Shown here piece by piece: positions 22,140-33,029 of a stretch of DNA of 64,000 nucleotides. This DNA comes from Cyanophora paradoxa (Eukaryota > Glaucocystophyceae > Cyanophorales > Cyanophoraceae): NCBI GenBank assembly GCA_004431415.1, contig QPMI01000432.1, positions 372,001 through 436,000 of the forward strand, in the 5' to 3' direction. Made by a program: the position numbers and the translations under genes. Every line of letters begins with the position of its first letter. The stretch's first letter is position 1. Below the pieces are notes generated by a model. It was not told the origin of the DNA. It worked only from the letters and a program-made list of their open reading frames with translations, and made no database searches.

Positions 22140-23063
22140 ATGCTAGTCCAGATGGCGATCGGCACTGTGGAGAAGTTCGTCAAGAAGTCCTCGGCGAACT
22201 TCGCGAGGTGCCGCTTTCTCGAGATTCCATACTAGCACATGCACTGAACTTACCCGCGCCCGCGCCCTTCGCACCGACACCACCCGTCGCAGTGAGATCT
22301 CCGTCTTCAGCATCTGTAGGAAGCACCAGTGGTATTTTTGACATTGGTGCGCAAGGGCGCCTTTTCTGCACAGAGATACGTGGCAGTCCGACTGATGGAC
22401 CCCCCTCGCAACAGGCTCGAAGTTGGGGGAGCGTGGATTCACAAAGAATCTCGTGCGCGGCCGCCGCCGCCCTCCGCCCGCAACCGGCACGTGTATCATA
22501 TGTCTCATGTGCTGCGCAGCCCAACTTCGGACCGTCGGTCACCGTGACTGCTCAGTCTGGCGCTGACTACTCGTTCTATCGTCGTCTCTTCAACACTGGA
22601 GTGGACGAGGAGAAGGATGAGATCTCTGTTCTTGACTGGAACACCGCCAACGAGCAGCAGGAGGTACGCTCGAGGCGCTCCCCGGGTCCACAGCCGCGCT
22701 GATCTCTCGCTAGACCGTCGCGCACTGGAACGCGTTCATGACGCACAAGGATCTGAACTTCTTCATTGAGGCTCCGTCTATGCTCACTCCGCCTTCCAAG
22801 GAGTCTTTGGTGACGCTCCTCGAGCTCGCCGAGGATCTTGGCTGCCGGAACGCCTTCATCTGTGTGGAGAAATCCAACCCGAAGCTCAGTGCGTGGCGTC
22901 GGGCCACGCGATCTCTTTATTTCGCCTTCTTACTCGTTTCGCAGGCGAGCTCCTCAGGGTGTTCATGTACCTTGGCTTCCATCTCTGCGACCCTTCTGTC
23001 ATGCAGAAGGTCGTGAAGAAGGAGGTGAAGGACTACATCCTCCTGGGGTACGACCTTGAGTAA
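22140..23063 (+). CDS. OAZ: Ornithine decarboxylase antizyme
   Basis: C-terminal exons are firm: 22520-22663, 22714-22888 and 22945-23063, reading ...LNFFIEAPSMLTPPSKESLVTLLELAEDLGCRN-AFICVEK...ELLRVFMYLGFHL...VKDYILLGYDLE. This is the antizyme core that binds ODC and sends it to the proteasome, lowering polyamine synthesis. Antizymes normally need a polyamine-stimulated +1 frameshift at a UGA. A likely first exon starts at 22140 or 22152 (MAIGTVEKFVKKSSANFA) and ends at 22207 in phase 2, which does not match the core frame at 22520 (phase 0). In the two other frames of exon 2, UGA codons occur at 22545-22547 and 22564-22566. A +1 shift at the second (TGG CGC TGA C) would enter the core frame exactly. 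First-exon structure and shift site are unresolved. Confidence 0.8.
22561..22567 (+). promoter_or_regulatory. Candidate +1 frameshift site of antizyme
   Basis: CGC-TGA-C: reading CGC, skipping T and continuing with GAC enters the antizyme core frame (GAC TAC TCG). The arrangement matches antizyme recoding sites (sense codon, UGA, then downstream ORF), but CGC is not one of the usual shift codons (UCC, UUU, GCG), so this is a candidate only. Confidence 0.4.
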
Positions 23064-24041
23064 GGACCAGGTGATGGCGGTTGTGGGCGTGGGCGCGCCG
23101 GTGCGTTTGCCCTTATGAAGTGCTGGTTGCTAGGTGTAACGTGTTCTTTGCAGGTTGCCGCCTTCAGCTCGTCGTGCCGCGCGAAAGCTGCCGCTGACGA
23201 GATTGAGGACGGCGCTGGTAGCTGCCGCTTTGCAAGTCAAGTGCCGTTGGAGTGGGAGGCCTGGACGGGCGATTGTTTGGACTGAGCTTGACGAGGGGGT
23301 GCTTGAGGGGTGGGCAGAAGTAGCCCTTTTCTTCGGAATTGGCGTGAATGCCCCAATACCCTGATGCTTTTGTGTGAACCCCAGTAGCGACTCAGTCTTC
23401 TCATCGTTTGTTCGCCTTTTCATTTCGACGTAGGCCCTTGTACGCGCATTGAATGCGTCTGCTTCCCTTGTACTTTCATTTCTATCCGCCTGATCAAGCA
23501 GGCAATGTAACAGTAGCTCAAAGCACAACTTCGGCGCACGCATTGATCATAAGGGCATCATGTGCGGGTGCATGCACAATGCATGCGCGGCCCTGAAACC
23601 TGAATCCAAACCCAAGCGACACCCTCGCGTGGCTCCCGTGCACTCAAGCTCAAGTAACTTGCTGATCATGAAACTCGAAGAAAAAAACCTTTAACGCGGA
23701 TGGGCGTGGCCGGGCGAAGGGCGCGTCCGGGAGGTCCCGTGAGAAGAGGGGACCCCGGGCGCGGGGAGGGCAGAGGTCGGCATCCTTTGGAAGGGCGTCC
23801 GGATCCGACGAGAAAGCGAACGAAGGGCCACGGCGGGAGGCGGAGGTAAGACTAAGCTACTGGATGATGATGACGATGACGCGGCGGGGCCGGGGCCGGG
23901 GCCGGGGCCGGGGCCGGACTACGAAGGGCGGCGAGTGTGTGACGAGACGTCGCGAGAGGTGCGCAAGGATGACGAGAAGCGGAGGGTCGAGAGGCGGCGG
24001 CAGGGGCCGGGGAGCGGCGGGCGCCGCGCCGGGTGGACTGC
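23064..24041. other. Convergent intergenic / 3' UTR region
   Basis: Nearly 1 kb between antizyme and PTB stop codons, which face each other. It includes the PTB 3' flank with a GGGGCC repeat and a stretch with TGCATGCAC-type palindromes near 23570. No supported gene. Confidence 0.4.
23886..23915. repeat. (GGGGCC)5 hexanucleotide repeat
   Basis: Five exact tandem GGGGCC units. The plus strand could form a G-quadruplex; in the PTB transcript (minus strand) it reads GGCCCC and lies just past the stop codon. Confidence 0.8.
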
Positions 24042-26472
24042 TTAGATGGTGTTCTTGGAGAAGGCCACACGGATGTTCTGGCCATCCACCGGCTTGTTGT
24101 GCATGCTGCGCGGCCGCGTCAGGCGCGGCACGGCGGGGCGGGCCGGGCGGCGGGCGGCGGCACCTGCAGAGGGCGTCGACGGCGGGGCTCGTCTCGTAGT
24201 ACTGCAGCAGGCACTGCCGCCGGTTGTTCGTCCTGCGCGGGCGCGTCAGGCACAGGCGCAGCGGGCCGGGCCGGGCTGGGCGGTGCGCACTCGAAGAACT
24301 TGAGGTTGGCGCAGTTGCCGAAGGGCGCGAACGCCTCCATGATAGACTCCTTGGTGATCGACGGGGCGAGGTTGGAGAGGTGGAGCATCGGGCCCGGCGC
24401 GCAGATGTGCTTGTACTGCGTGCTGACGTCGGCTTGGGCGCCGCGAAGGGGCGCGGGGCCGCGAACGTTCTTCTGCGCGTTCTTGACGAAGCGATTGAGA
24501 GGGGAGTGAGTGTAATCGCGGGTGTTGGTGTCCTGGCCGGAGGCGTCGGGGCCGGACTGGATGTACGAGTACTTGGAGTAATTCACGTCGATCTGCCGTG
24601 CCGAGGCGCGACGAGTAAGTAAGAGACGAAGGCGCGGGGTCGCGCGCGGCCGGCCGGCGCGGGGCGGGGCGACGGCAGCAGACCTGGTGGCCGAACATGG
24701 TGACGTTCTTGAGGTAGGTGAGCGCGAAGGTGGACTGGAGGTTGTCGCCCATCTGCCGAGCGGGTCAGAAGGCGGAGCCGGCGGGGCGGAGCCGGCGGGG
24801 CGGGCGTGCCTGGATCAGGGCGTGGTCGCGCTTGTTGTGGAGGATCTTGATGCGGACGATGTTGCCGTAGTTGGAGAAGAGGTTGAAGAGGGCGTCGCAG
24901 TCGGTCTTCTCGGCGTTCAGGTTCGACACGAGCAGGGTGGAGCGGTCGGTGCCGAAGAGGGGCGACGTCATGAGCTGCGGGGCGATGTTGGCGCCCGGCG
25001 GGCCCATTGAGGCCGTGCTGAACGTCTGGGCCGTGAGCAGCTGCTGCATGAGCTGCGGGTTGATCACGCCCGAGGCCGCCAGCTGAGTCAGCTGCTGGAC
25101 CTGGAGCGGGTTCAGCTGCCCCACCGCCAGCTGGCACGCGCGTCAGGAGGAAGGCGCTCACGTGTTGCGGGGATGCGCTCACGGGGTTGAAGAGGCCCGT
25201 GTTGCCAGCGACGCCGGCCGCGGCGGCCGCGGCGGCAGCGGCGGCCGCGTTGGCGTTCTGGCCCTGGGAGCCCTGGCCACCGCCGCCTCCCTGCTGGCGC
25301 GGGGGGGCCTCGGTGGGCAGATTCGGGTTCGTGAAGTCCCTGGATGGACCATCAGACAAAGGCGCTGCGATCGCGGCCGGAGCAGGGCGGACCGAGTCTT
25401 GTCCGTGTTGTGGTGCACGGTGAGCTGCTGGAGGTTGGAGAACTGGATGTGGAGGGTGCAGGAGCCAGCGTAGATGTTCTGGCCCTGCAAGCGCAGCGTC
25501 AGCGGCGTCGCGGAACGCACGGAAGGCGATGCGGACCTGGAGACGGTTCTTAGCCTCGACAGCGCTCTGGAGAACGGAGTACTGAACGAGCGCCTGGAGG
25601 CCTGCACGGGGATTCAGCGCAGGCGGAGGGGCTCGGGCTGGAAAACGACTCGGTCGGACCAGCGCTCTTCTGGAAGATGACGATCTTCTCAATGCTGCCG
25701 TACGGCGAGAAGACCTGGTTGAGAACATCGACAGTGATGGGGTAGAGGGGGTTCGAGATGGTGACGAGGAGGATGCGATTCGGCGGCGCCTCCTGCTGCT
25801 GCCCACGCGGGCCGCCCTGCTCCTGCCATCGGGTTGAGAAAATAGCACGAGCGGGTACGATTCATGAATGTCTCACATCAGACGGGGCGCTGGACGGGTT
25901 GCGCGACTCGCCAGTGAGCTCCTGGTGCGAGCTGTACTGCGCATACACGACGCGACCACTGCACGCGGACGTAAGCGTCGAACGGCCAGGAGACGGATCA
26001 TACAAGCTAACCGGATGGACGCAGGCACGTTGGAGTAGTAGGTGATGAGGTTCACAGCCGAGTTGAGATCCGCCATCTGAACCAGCGCCTGGCCCTTGGT
26101 GCGGAGCAGGAGCACTTGCTGCGGGTCGCCAAGATACGTCAGGAATCGACCGTGACACGGCAAAATCGCCACGGGCTCGCGGCGGGAAGCATATTTGGCC
26201 GACGGACCTGCACAGCGCCGAATGGAGCGCAGAGCGCCGTGAGCTCGGCCTGCGGGGGGCGGGCGGGAAAGCCCATGTCAGGAGATGCCTAGACTATCGA
26301 TCGGGCAGGGGCTCGCGCGTGTCCGACGTAAGCGGCGGCGAGTCGGTGACGCGAGCGGATTAGGGCGACCGGAGGCAGCCATTCGCACCTGAGTAACATC
26401 CGGACCGATCGAACGCCAATGCACCACGCGGCTGGGGACGTTGGCGCTGGCCTTCTCAGCGGGGGCAGCCAT
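24042..26472 (-). CDS. PTB: Polypyrimidine tract-binding protein, four RRMs
   Basis: Fourteen exons with continuous phase (26389-26472, 26208-26249, 26021-26118, 25877-25958, 25660-25822, 25537-25601, 25393-25484, 25162-25339, 24810-25130, 24684-24752, 24467-24592, 24291-24415, 24164-24232, 24042-24105) encode 525 residues, the usual PTB length. PTB binds pyrimidine-rich RNA and controls splicing. RRM1 begins PSRVVHWRSIGPDVTQ. RRM2 has NRILLVTISNPLYPITVDVLNQVF, then QALVQYSVLQSAVEAKNRL. A Gln/Gly/Ala-rich linker follows. RRM3 has TLLVSNLNAEKTDCDALFNLFSNYG. RRM4 has MLHLSNLAPSITKESIMEAF and ends RVAFSKNTI. The intron after exon 9 (24753-24809) is GC-AG. The intron between exons 11 and 12 keeps frame without a stop. 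Confidence 0.93.
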
Positions 26473-26722
26473 TGTTCAGAGAAGGGGATGGAGAAGAAGG
26501 GAAAAGGCCCGCGGGAGGTTGCGGGACCAAGAGCAGCTGGGAGGAGGGGGCCAGAGGCCTGGAAACCAGCCGCTCACACCACACCGACTGGGGTACACCG
26601 AGCAGTCAGTCTTGCGTACCCCTCGCCGACGGGTTCCGAGGGTTCGAGGCTCCGCTCGGAATCGTTTCCTGCATGAAGGAACTGTTCCGCTCGTGCGTTT
26701 GAAGCAACGCCACGCGGTCCAT
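26473..26722. promoter_or_regulatory. Divergent promoter region, PTB / OB-RS gene
   Basis: About 250 bases between the PTB start and the tentative start of the next plus-strand gene. Promoter role inferred from orientation; the first exon of the right-hand gene may also lie here. Confidence 0.3.
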
Positions 26723-29041
26723 ATGGTGCGGCCCCGCGCGCCAGCGATCAAATGCCGTCCCTCGAAGTTCCCCGTTCGTCCGCGCGTCCTCTCTGACGCG
26801 CATTCGCAGTCCTGGGACTGGGCTGGTCGCTTCCTGTATGGCGCGAACGAGGATCTCGGCCTTGCATGCGGGCAGCTCCAGGACGGCACGCCGGTGGCGC
26901 TCGCTCAGTTGTCCGTGTCGCGCCCTCCACGCGCGCTCGCGCATTGATTAGACCGACGGCGCGGTCGGCGCACGTCGCGCGGAGCGCTTGCGCCCCCCCA
27001 TCCCGTCACCGCCCGCTCAGCGCCGCGTGCATTCAACCCCGCCTTCGCGCAGACCATACGTCCTCTCCATCTCCGGAACATGCGGATTTGGCGAACTCCT
27101 GGTACGATGCGCCGGCGCCCCGAACCAGTCCCTTGAGGGACAGCGGCGGGATGACATCGCTTCATTTAATTTCTCGCTTTTTATTTCGCAGGCGTACCTA
27201 CGCTCAGAGGACACTCACATTGGCTTCACGCTAACGCTCCACTTCGTTCCGAGTGACTCCAGTCTAGCTGATGTGCGCTGATCGGACTGCGCGGCGCGGC
27301 GCCCCCGCCCACGTGCGAGGCGCGGCTCAGGTGTTCGTCCACCGACTGGAGGCGAAAGAGGAGGCGGCGGCCGTCGAGCTGCTGACGGGAGAGAAGCTGT
27401 ACTTGGTCCCTACCCCGCTGCTGGCCGCTGAGATTCCGTTCCTCGGGGACGAGGTGCGATCCCCCGCGCCCCGCGCCGTGGAGTCGAAATTTGATCCGAG
27501 CGCGCGCGGGGGGGCAGCTGCAAAGGAGACCGGCGCACCATCGCCCGCACCTCATCGCCGTCGCGGCCGCCCGCAAGGCGGGGCGGTCGGTCGCGCGGCC
27601 CGCCACGCCGCCCCCGCCGCACGCCGGCCACGTGCGGCCCGAGGATGCATATGGCGACTATGCATACGAGGTGGCCTTGCTCGCGCTACCGCCCCCTCGC
27701 ATGGCTGCTCAGCTTTCCCGCGCCGCAGGACACCGCAGCGGAGGCAGAGGCGGCGGCGCGGGAGCAGACGTACGCGAAGCCGGCGGGGCTGCAGGCGGCT
27801 TCCCCGCTGGGGACTCCGCTGGAGGGGCCCGGCGAAGGCGAAGGCGACGGGGACGGCGAGGGGGACGGGGAGTACATGGAAGGGTTCGAGGAGGGCACCT
27901 GCTCCCCCGCCTACGCCCTGGGCGAGAGCGCCGGGGACGACGTCGACGGGCCCCACACGCCCTCGCCCCCGCCGATGCCCTTCGCGCGCCCCGCCGTGGT
28001 CATCCCGGAGTCGGTCGCCAAGCCGCGGCCGCTCCCGCGCGCGCCCCACCCCGCCTTCCGCAGCCCTTCCCCCGCTCGCGAGCGCGAGCGCCGCCCGTCC
28101 TCGCCCCCGCCCCCGCCCGAGCGGAAGCTTTCCTCCGGCCCCGCGCCGGGCTCGGATGCCCCCGTTCACGTCACGGGTACAGTCACGTTCCGGCATTCTG
28201 CGGGCCGCTTCGTGCGTGGGTCCTACCCCTCTAGATCTCGCGTCGTGCCGCCCCCGACGTGCCCCGCCCCGCCACGGGCCCCGCAGGCCTTCGTCGAGTG
28301 CGACAAAGACTCGCCGTGCGCGCCTCCTGCTCGCCCGCCCCTTAGCGGAGCGCGGCGCGACTCGGCGGCGGCGCAGGCGGCCGGCGCCGCGCTTCGTGTT
28401 CGTGCCGGGGCCCGTCGTCTCGCGCTTCCGGCTCAGCGTGGGGGACCGCGTCGAGGGCGAGGCCAGCCGCCGCGCCCGGGACGACAAGGGGTACCCCCTC
28501 CTCCAGTTCGTCCGCGAGGTCGGCCGGGCTCGCCGGCACTCGCCGCCCCCGCCCCGCCGCCCCCGCCCCGCCCCCGGCTCCCGCTCCCGCTCCCGCTCCC
28601 GCTCCCGCTCCCCGCCCCGCCTCCGGAAGGGCCTCCGGCGCTCCCGCCGCCCCCGCGCCGGCCCCGCAGCCGGAGCCGCAGCCGGAGCCGCGGGAGCAGC
28701 CGCGGGCGCTTCGGAAAGCGCTCGCGCAGCCCGCGGCGCTCTGCCTCGCCGCCCCTCCGGTGCCCGCCCGCCCGGGCCCGCCCCGCACCGCTCTCGATCC
28801 CGCCGCTGACCCGCCTTCCCGCCACTTCGTGCGCAGGGACCGAGGCCGATCGCCCCCGCGGCCCGCAGCCGCTCGCCGCCCCTCAGGCGGCGCGAGGGCG
28901 GCCCGCCGCCGGCGCGGGCCCGGCCCGGGCCCCGCTCGCCGCCCCCGCCGCGACGGGCCCACAGCCCGATCGACAGCCGCTGAGTCCTCCATGTACAGTC
29001 GCGCCATAGTATCATCGTGCTTGCTTGAGCTCGCCCTGTAA
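26723..29041 (+). CDS. OB-fold (cold-shock/Rho-like) and RS-rich protein
   Basis: Tentative start at 26723. Exons that phase together include SWDWAGRFLYGANEDLGLACGQ (to about 26905), PYVLSISGTCGFGELL and AYLRSEDTHIGFTLTLHFVPSD, then VFVHRLEAKEEAAAVELL...EIPFLGDE (to 27451). An acidic Gly/Glu and Pro-rich stretch follows (27730-28150). Then come three exons that together look like a small OB-fold: VHVTGTVTFRHSAGRF, AFVECDKDSP and RPAPRFVFVPGPVVSRFRLSVGDRVEGEA....GYPLLQFVREVG. This resembles the cold-shock or Rho RNA-binding layout. The C-terminus is Arg/Ser-rich (SRSRSRS, then RGRSPPRP), so an RNA-related role is plausible. The N-terminal half is not recognised; start and last exons are uncertain. 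Confidence 0.5.
28579..28614. repeat. (CTCCCG)6 repeat encoding Arg-Ser dipeptides
   Basis: Tandem CTCCCG/CCCGCT hexamers in the RS-coding part of the OB/RS gene; the repeat gives alternating Ser-Arg in the chosen frame. Confidence 0.6.
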
Positions 29042-29097
29042 ATTACTAGGACACTAGTACTCTACTACCCGCACGATCGCGAGCAAGGGGCGCCGCC

Positions 29098-30074
29098 TCA
29101 GTCGTCGTAGTCCTCCCTGCGAACGAAGCGAGCGGCGTGAGCCTCGAGCTCGGAGAAGGCTGTAGCCCGCTGGGGCGGGCCCGGGGCGGGCCCGGGGGGG
29201 GGCGGGGGCACCAGCGCTCGGCGTCGAGGTCCTCGAAGAGGGCGGGGTTCCCCTTGTGCTTGTGGAAGAAGTTGATGAAGCCGCCCTGCTTACACGAGGC
29301 GGCGGTCAGAGCTAGGAGTTAGGAGGTAGGCGGGTCTCGGCAGGCGGATCCGAAGCTTAAGCCAGCTGCAGAAGGGGTGGAGCATGCGCAGGGCGGAGCT
29401 CGAGCTATAATTAGCGGGGGGTGGTTGGGCTTGCCCGTACGTACCTTTAGGATGGCGGTCTGGACCTTGGCGCTGGGCGCGCGTGCGGAGAGCTCGCGGG
29501 CGAAGCGCATGGCGCAGGAGGGCCCGCGCTGCTGCGAGTACATGCAGTGGAAGACCAGAACGTCGTGGTTCTGCGGGGGCGGGGCGAGATTAGCTGAATT
29601 AGCTGAGTTAGCCGCGCATGCGGCGTTCGTCCTCTTGTGCGCGGCCTCTGGGCCGGGCGCCGCGCGTGCGTGCCTTGAACCGCTCCACAAGGTTCGAAAC
29701 CCTGCGCCGCGCGCGCGCCGCACTTCGATCAGGGCGGTGGCAGAGCGATGGATGGAGGGACGCGCGTGCGCACTTATCGTCGAACTCTTGGGAAGGCACC
29801 TGCACATTGCGGCGGTGCGGGTCAGCGCGCCGCGCGGCCCGGCGGATTGCCACGTTGAGGAGCGCGCGCGGAGAGCGGGGGGCTCACGTGCAAGCTGCCG
29901 CGGATGTGGCCACCGACCCGGTCGTAGTCGCGCACATCAATGATCTTCGATGAGAGCCTCAGACAAGGCCGTCGCGCGGCGCCGCTCGGCCGCGAGCGCA
30001 GCGCTCACCGCAAAGCGCCGGCTCCCGCCGCTCGCCACGAGGTCCGCAACCTCCTCTGGTGTAACATACGACAT
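29098..30074 (-). CDS. Cdc25/Acr2-type rhodanese phosphatase
   Basis: Seven exons (30009-30074, 29888-29944, 29772-29797, 29674-29701, 29445-29570, 29212-29285, 29098-29116) give 131 residues, the size of plant CDC25/ACR2 proteins. It begins MSYVTPEEVADLV and has the rhodanese IIDVRDYDRVGGHIRGSLH. The active loop is HCMYSQQR: Cys 68 to Arg 74, an HCX5R signature as in the CDC25/arsenate reductase group. GGFINFFHKHKGNPALF follows. In plants such proteins act as arsenate reductases and can dephosphorylate CDKs in vitro. No C-terminal zinc-binding Cys cluster is seen; the tail is acidic (ERWEDYDD). The intron after exon 4 (29571-29673) has a GCACGC donor. The last coding exon is only 19 nt. Whether its substrate is arsenate or a phosphoprotein cannot be decided. 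Confidence 0.85.
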
Positions 30075-30476
30075 CGCCTGCGCACGGGCGATCGGTCGGT
30101 CGGCCCCGGCGCCGAGGCTGCCGCCGCTTGGATTGGGTGCCAGCTGAGCGCTGAGCGGAGCAGTGGCTGCGCGCTGGCCGCGCTCACGACCCTCTAGAGA
30201 CGCCAAACAACCCCCGCGCGCGCCGCCGCACCATCTGCGTCTGCTGGGGCCAGCGGGCGGGCGCGCCACGCACGACGGGCGATACCCGACGAAGAGAACT
30301 TCCTAGATGCGGCAATGCACCTACGAAGAGGGCGCTCTGCTGCGGCTGCGGGGCGCGGCGCATCCACTCGCGGGGGGTAGGGCCGCCAAGGCTCCCTCAT
30401 ACGACCTTCGGCGGACTTCTCTGATATAGGCTTCTCCGATCGGCAAGTGCGCTGTTGAAGCGTGCGGGAGGCTCGC
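30075..30476. promoter_or_regulatory. Divergent promoter, CDC25-like / NBR1
   Basis: 402 bases between opposite start codons. Presumed bidirectional promoter; no specific element recognised. Confidence 0.35.
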
Positions 30477-33029
30477 ATGCAGCCGCGGGTCTTCAAGTCC
30501 AGCCTCTTCGGGGACGTGCGGCGCTTTGCCCTCGAGCAGCCGACCTACGCGAACCTGCGGGCAACGATTGAGCGCATTCACGGGCTTCAGCAGAATGGAC
30601 TTCAAATTAAGGTTCGGGGCTCCTGTGCTTCGGCTCTGCGCGCTTGATCAATTTCTCGGCGGGTCGCCTGACGCTCACTGCCGCCTCGCAGTACGTTGAT
30701 GAGGAGGGAGACGAGGTACGCATTAAATGAGTATTTCCTCGCACTCTTAGCGCGCCCCGCGCTCGATCGGCTGCGTACGTCGCCGGACGGCACTGGCTTC
30801 GTCTGAAACTTGCCTCCGCGCGCGCCCCCAGGTCCTTATCTCTTCCGAGGAGGAACTTGTTGAGGCTATTCGCATCAGCGAGGTCCTTTCCAACGGCGTG
30901 GTGAAGCTCAAGCTGGAACCCGCCCAGCAAGCCGCCCGAGATGCACAAGGCCCTCAGCAGCAACCCGCGGCCGTTCCCGCAGCTCCTCAGCCAGCACCCG
31001 CAACCGCTTCCACGGCTCCTGGAGACCAAGCCACGGGTTCGGCCGCGCGGCCTCAGCAGTCCGTCGGGGCTAGCCTCGACGGCCTGCGCGAGAGCATCTC
31101 TGCCGCATACGGCTCTCTCTCCGACGAGCTGACGCGGCAAATCAACATGTCCAGCCTCGGCCCGGCCGTCTCGCACGTGCAGGCGTCCATGCGCGCCATC
31201 CAGAATGCGGCGCCGGGCCTCGTGCAGGGCGCCATCGCCGCCGCCAGCGCCGCCGCCGCGGACTCGTCGGCACCGCAGCGGGCGGCGCACCTGGCGCAGG
31301 CGGCGCAGCTGCTGGGCCAGGTTCCCGCTCTTGTAGGAGCCGTCGCCGGCCCCGCCATCAACAACGTCCTCTCGAGCCTCCCAAACGTCCGCCCGCCCTC
31401 CATGCGCGCCCTGCTCTCCGCTTCGCGCACGCGCTGATCTTTTCCGGCCGGCTGCGTCAGACGCAAGAGGGGTGGCGCCAGCTCGCCCAGCAGTCCGCGG
31501 AGCAAGCGCAGGTGCGCCTGCGCTTGCTCTTGCTTGCCCCAAGCGCGCGCCACCGCGCGCCCACGCCCACGCCGGCTCGCGCAGCGCCTCTCGGCGGCGG
31601 CAAACACGATCGCGGCGGAGGCGGGGGAGGCGGCGCGCCGCGCCGCCGGCGCCGCGGGGCCCGTCGCTCTGGAGGCCCTCGGCCGCGTCACCGCGGCGGC
31701 CGCCGCCTCCCCCGCCGTACGCCCGCGCCCCTTCTCTCCACGCTCTTGGTTTAGGTCTCTGACGGGCCGCGCGCGCGCAGGCGCGGGCGGGCCTGGCGGC
31801 GGCCGCGCCCTCCATCGCGAGCCTCCTCGCCGGCGTCATGGGCGCCATGCAGCCTCAGCCGCAGCCTCAGCCGGCTCAGCCGGCTCAGCCGGCTCAGGCG
31901 GCGGCCTTCCACCCGGCTGCCCCCGCGGCTCCACCGGCCCCGGCTCCTGCCCCGGCGCCGGCGGCGGGGCTGTACCCGCAGCTGGGCGCGCGGGCGGAGG
32001 CGATGCGGGCGCGCCCCTCGGACGACGCGCTGATCGAGGAGGCCTTTGCCGAGCTCCTCCGCGCACAGTGCGCGGCCGCCCCCGCCCCGCCCCTCTAAGC
32101 AACGCTTTGGTCTGGCCTAGCCTTTGACCTAGCCTAGGCGGCCCCCGCCCCACCCCGCCACGCCCCGCCACGCCACGCCACGCAGCGCAAAGCTTTTGCC
32201 TGGCGTAGCTCACTTTGCTTTGCGCCATGCAGGAACGCAGCCGCGGCGGTGGCGGCCCCGGCGGCTGCGGCGGCGCCACCCGCCGCGGGATCTGCGCCGG
32301 CTGCGGGCGGCCCCGGGGCGCCCATGTGCTCCTTCCGGGCCGACGTCACCATCCCCGACGGAACCACCCTCTCCCCAGGCCAAGAGTTCACCAAGGCACG
32401 CGCCGCCTGTACCCCCCCTCGCGCCTTACCCCGCCCAGCGGCGCCGGCTTACCTACCCCCTCCCCTCGCAGATCTGGCGCCTTGCGAACACGGGCCCCTG
32501 CGACTGGGCGGCCGACTGGGCCCTTACTTTTTCGGGGGGGCACCCGTTAGGTGCGCGCGCGTGTGTGTACCCCCTCCCTTGGACCGTCCCCCGACCCTGC
32601 GCAGGCGCCGAGGTCGGGGCGAGGGTGCCGCTGGGGCGGGTCGTACCCCCCGGCCAAGAGATCGAGGTACCTGTCTGCCTCCGAGCGCCCCTCACCCCAG
32701 GCTCGCCCACATCCTCCCAACGCCTCTTCCGCCCCTCCAATCTGAGCGGGGCGCGCGCAGGGGAGTACCGGGGCGAGTGGCGGATGTCGACGGCCGCTGG
32801 CCCCGCGCAGCCGTTCGGCGCGCGCGTCTGGGTCTCCGTCCGCGTCGCCCCTGGCGGCAACGTTAACGCGAGGCCGGCCCCTCCGCCGGGGACGAGCGCG
32901 GTGGTCTTCGAGGCGCTGCTGGGGCAGCTGGCGGCGATGGGCTTCGAGGACGCGGCGGCCAACGCGGAGGCGCTGCGGACCACGGGCTGCGACCTCGCCG
33001 CCGCCGTCGACCGCCTCGCCGGGCCCTGA
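30477..33029 (+). CDS. NBR1: NBR1-type selective autophagy receptor
   Basis: Ten exons (30477-30611, 30692-30715, 30832-31386, 31461-31511, 31585-31716, 31781-32067, 32233-32395, 32472-32550, 32605-32700, 32761-33029) encode 596 residues. The N-terminal PB1 domain (about 1-85) includes VFKSSLFGDVRRFAL, YVDEEGDEVLISSEEELVEAI. Ala/Pro/Gln-rich linkers carry a helical middle. The FW/NBR1 domain (about 425-545) has IWRLANTGPCDWAADW, GRVVPPGQEIEVPV and GEYRGEWRMST, ending FGARVWVSV. A C-terminal UBA (LLGQLAAMGFEDAAANAEALRTT) binds ubiquitin. The acidic motif EEAFAELL at the end of exon 6 is a candidate Atg8-interacting motif. I find no Cys-rich ZZ finger between PB1 and FW, unlike plant and animal NBR1. 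Introns 32396-32471 (GCACGC) and 32701-32760 (GCTCGC) are GC-AG. Confidence 0.87.

Noticed and set aside
22520-22663. Antizyme without any frameshift, from an upstream frame open since 22208
   Set aside because: The frame is open but lacks an ATG and crosses sequence that looks intronic, so it is not preferred, though not excluded.
26723-27451. SPOC domain in the N-terminal half of the OB/RS gene
   Set aside because: The final strand-like LYLVPTPLL fits loosely, but the conserved Arg and Tyr motifs of SPOC are not present.
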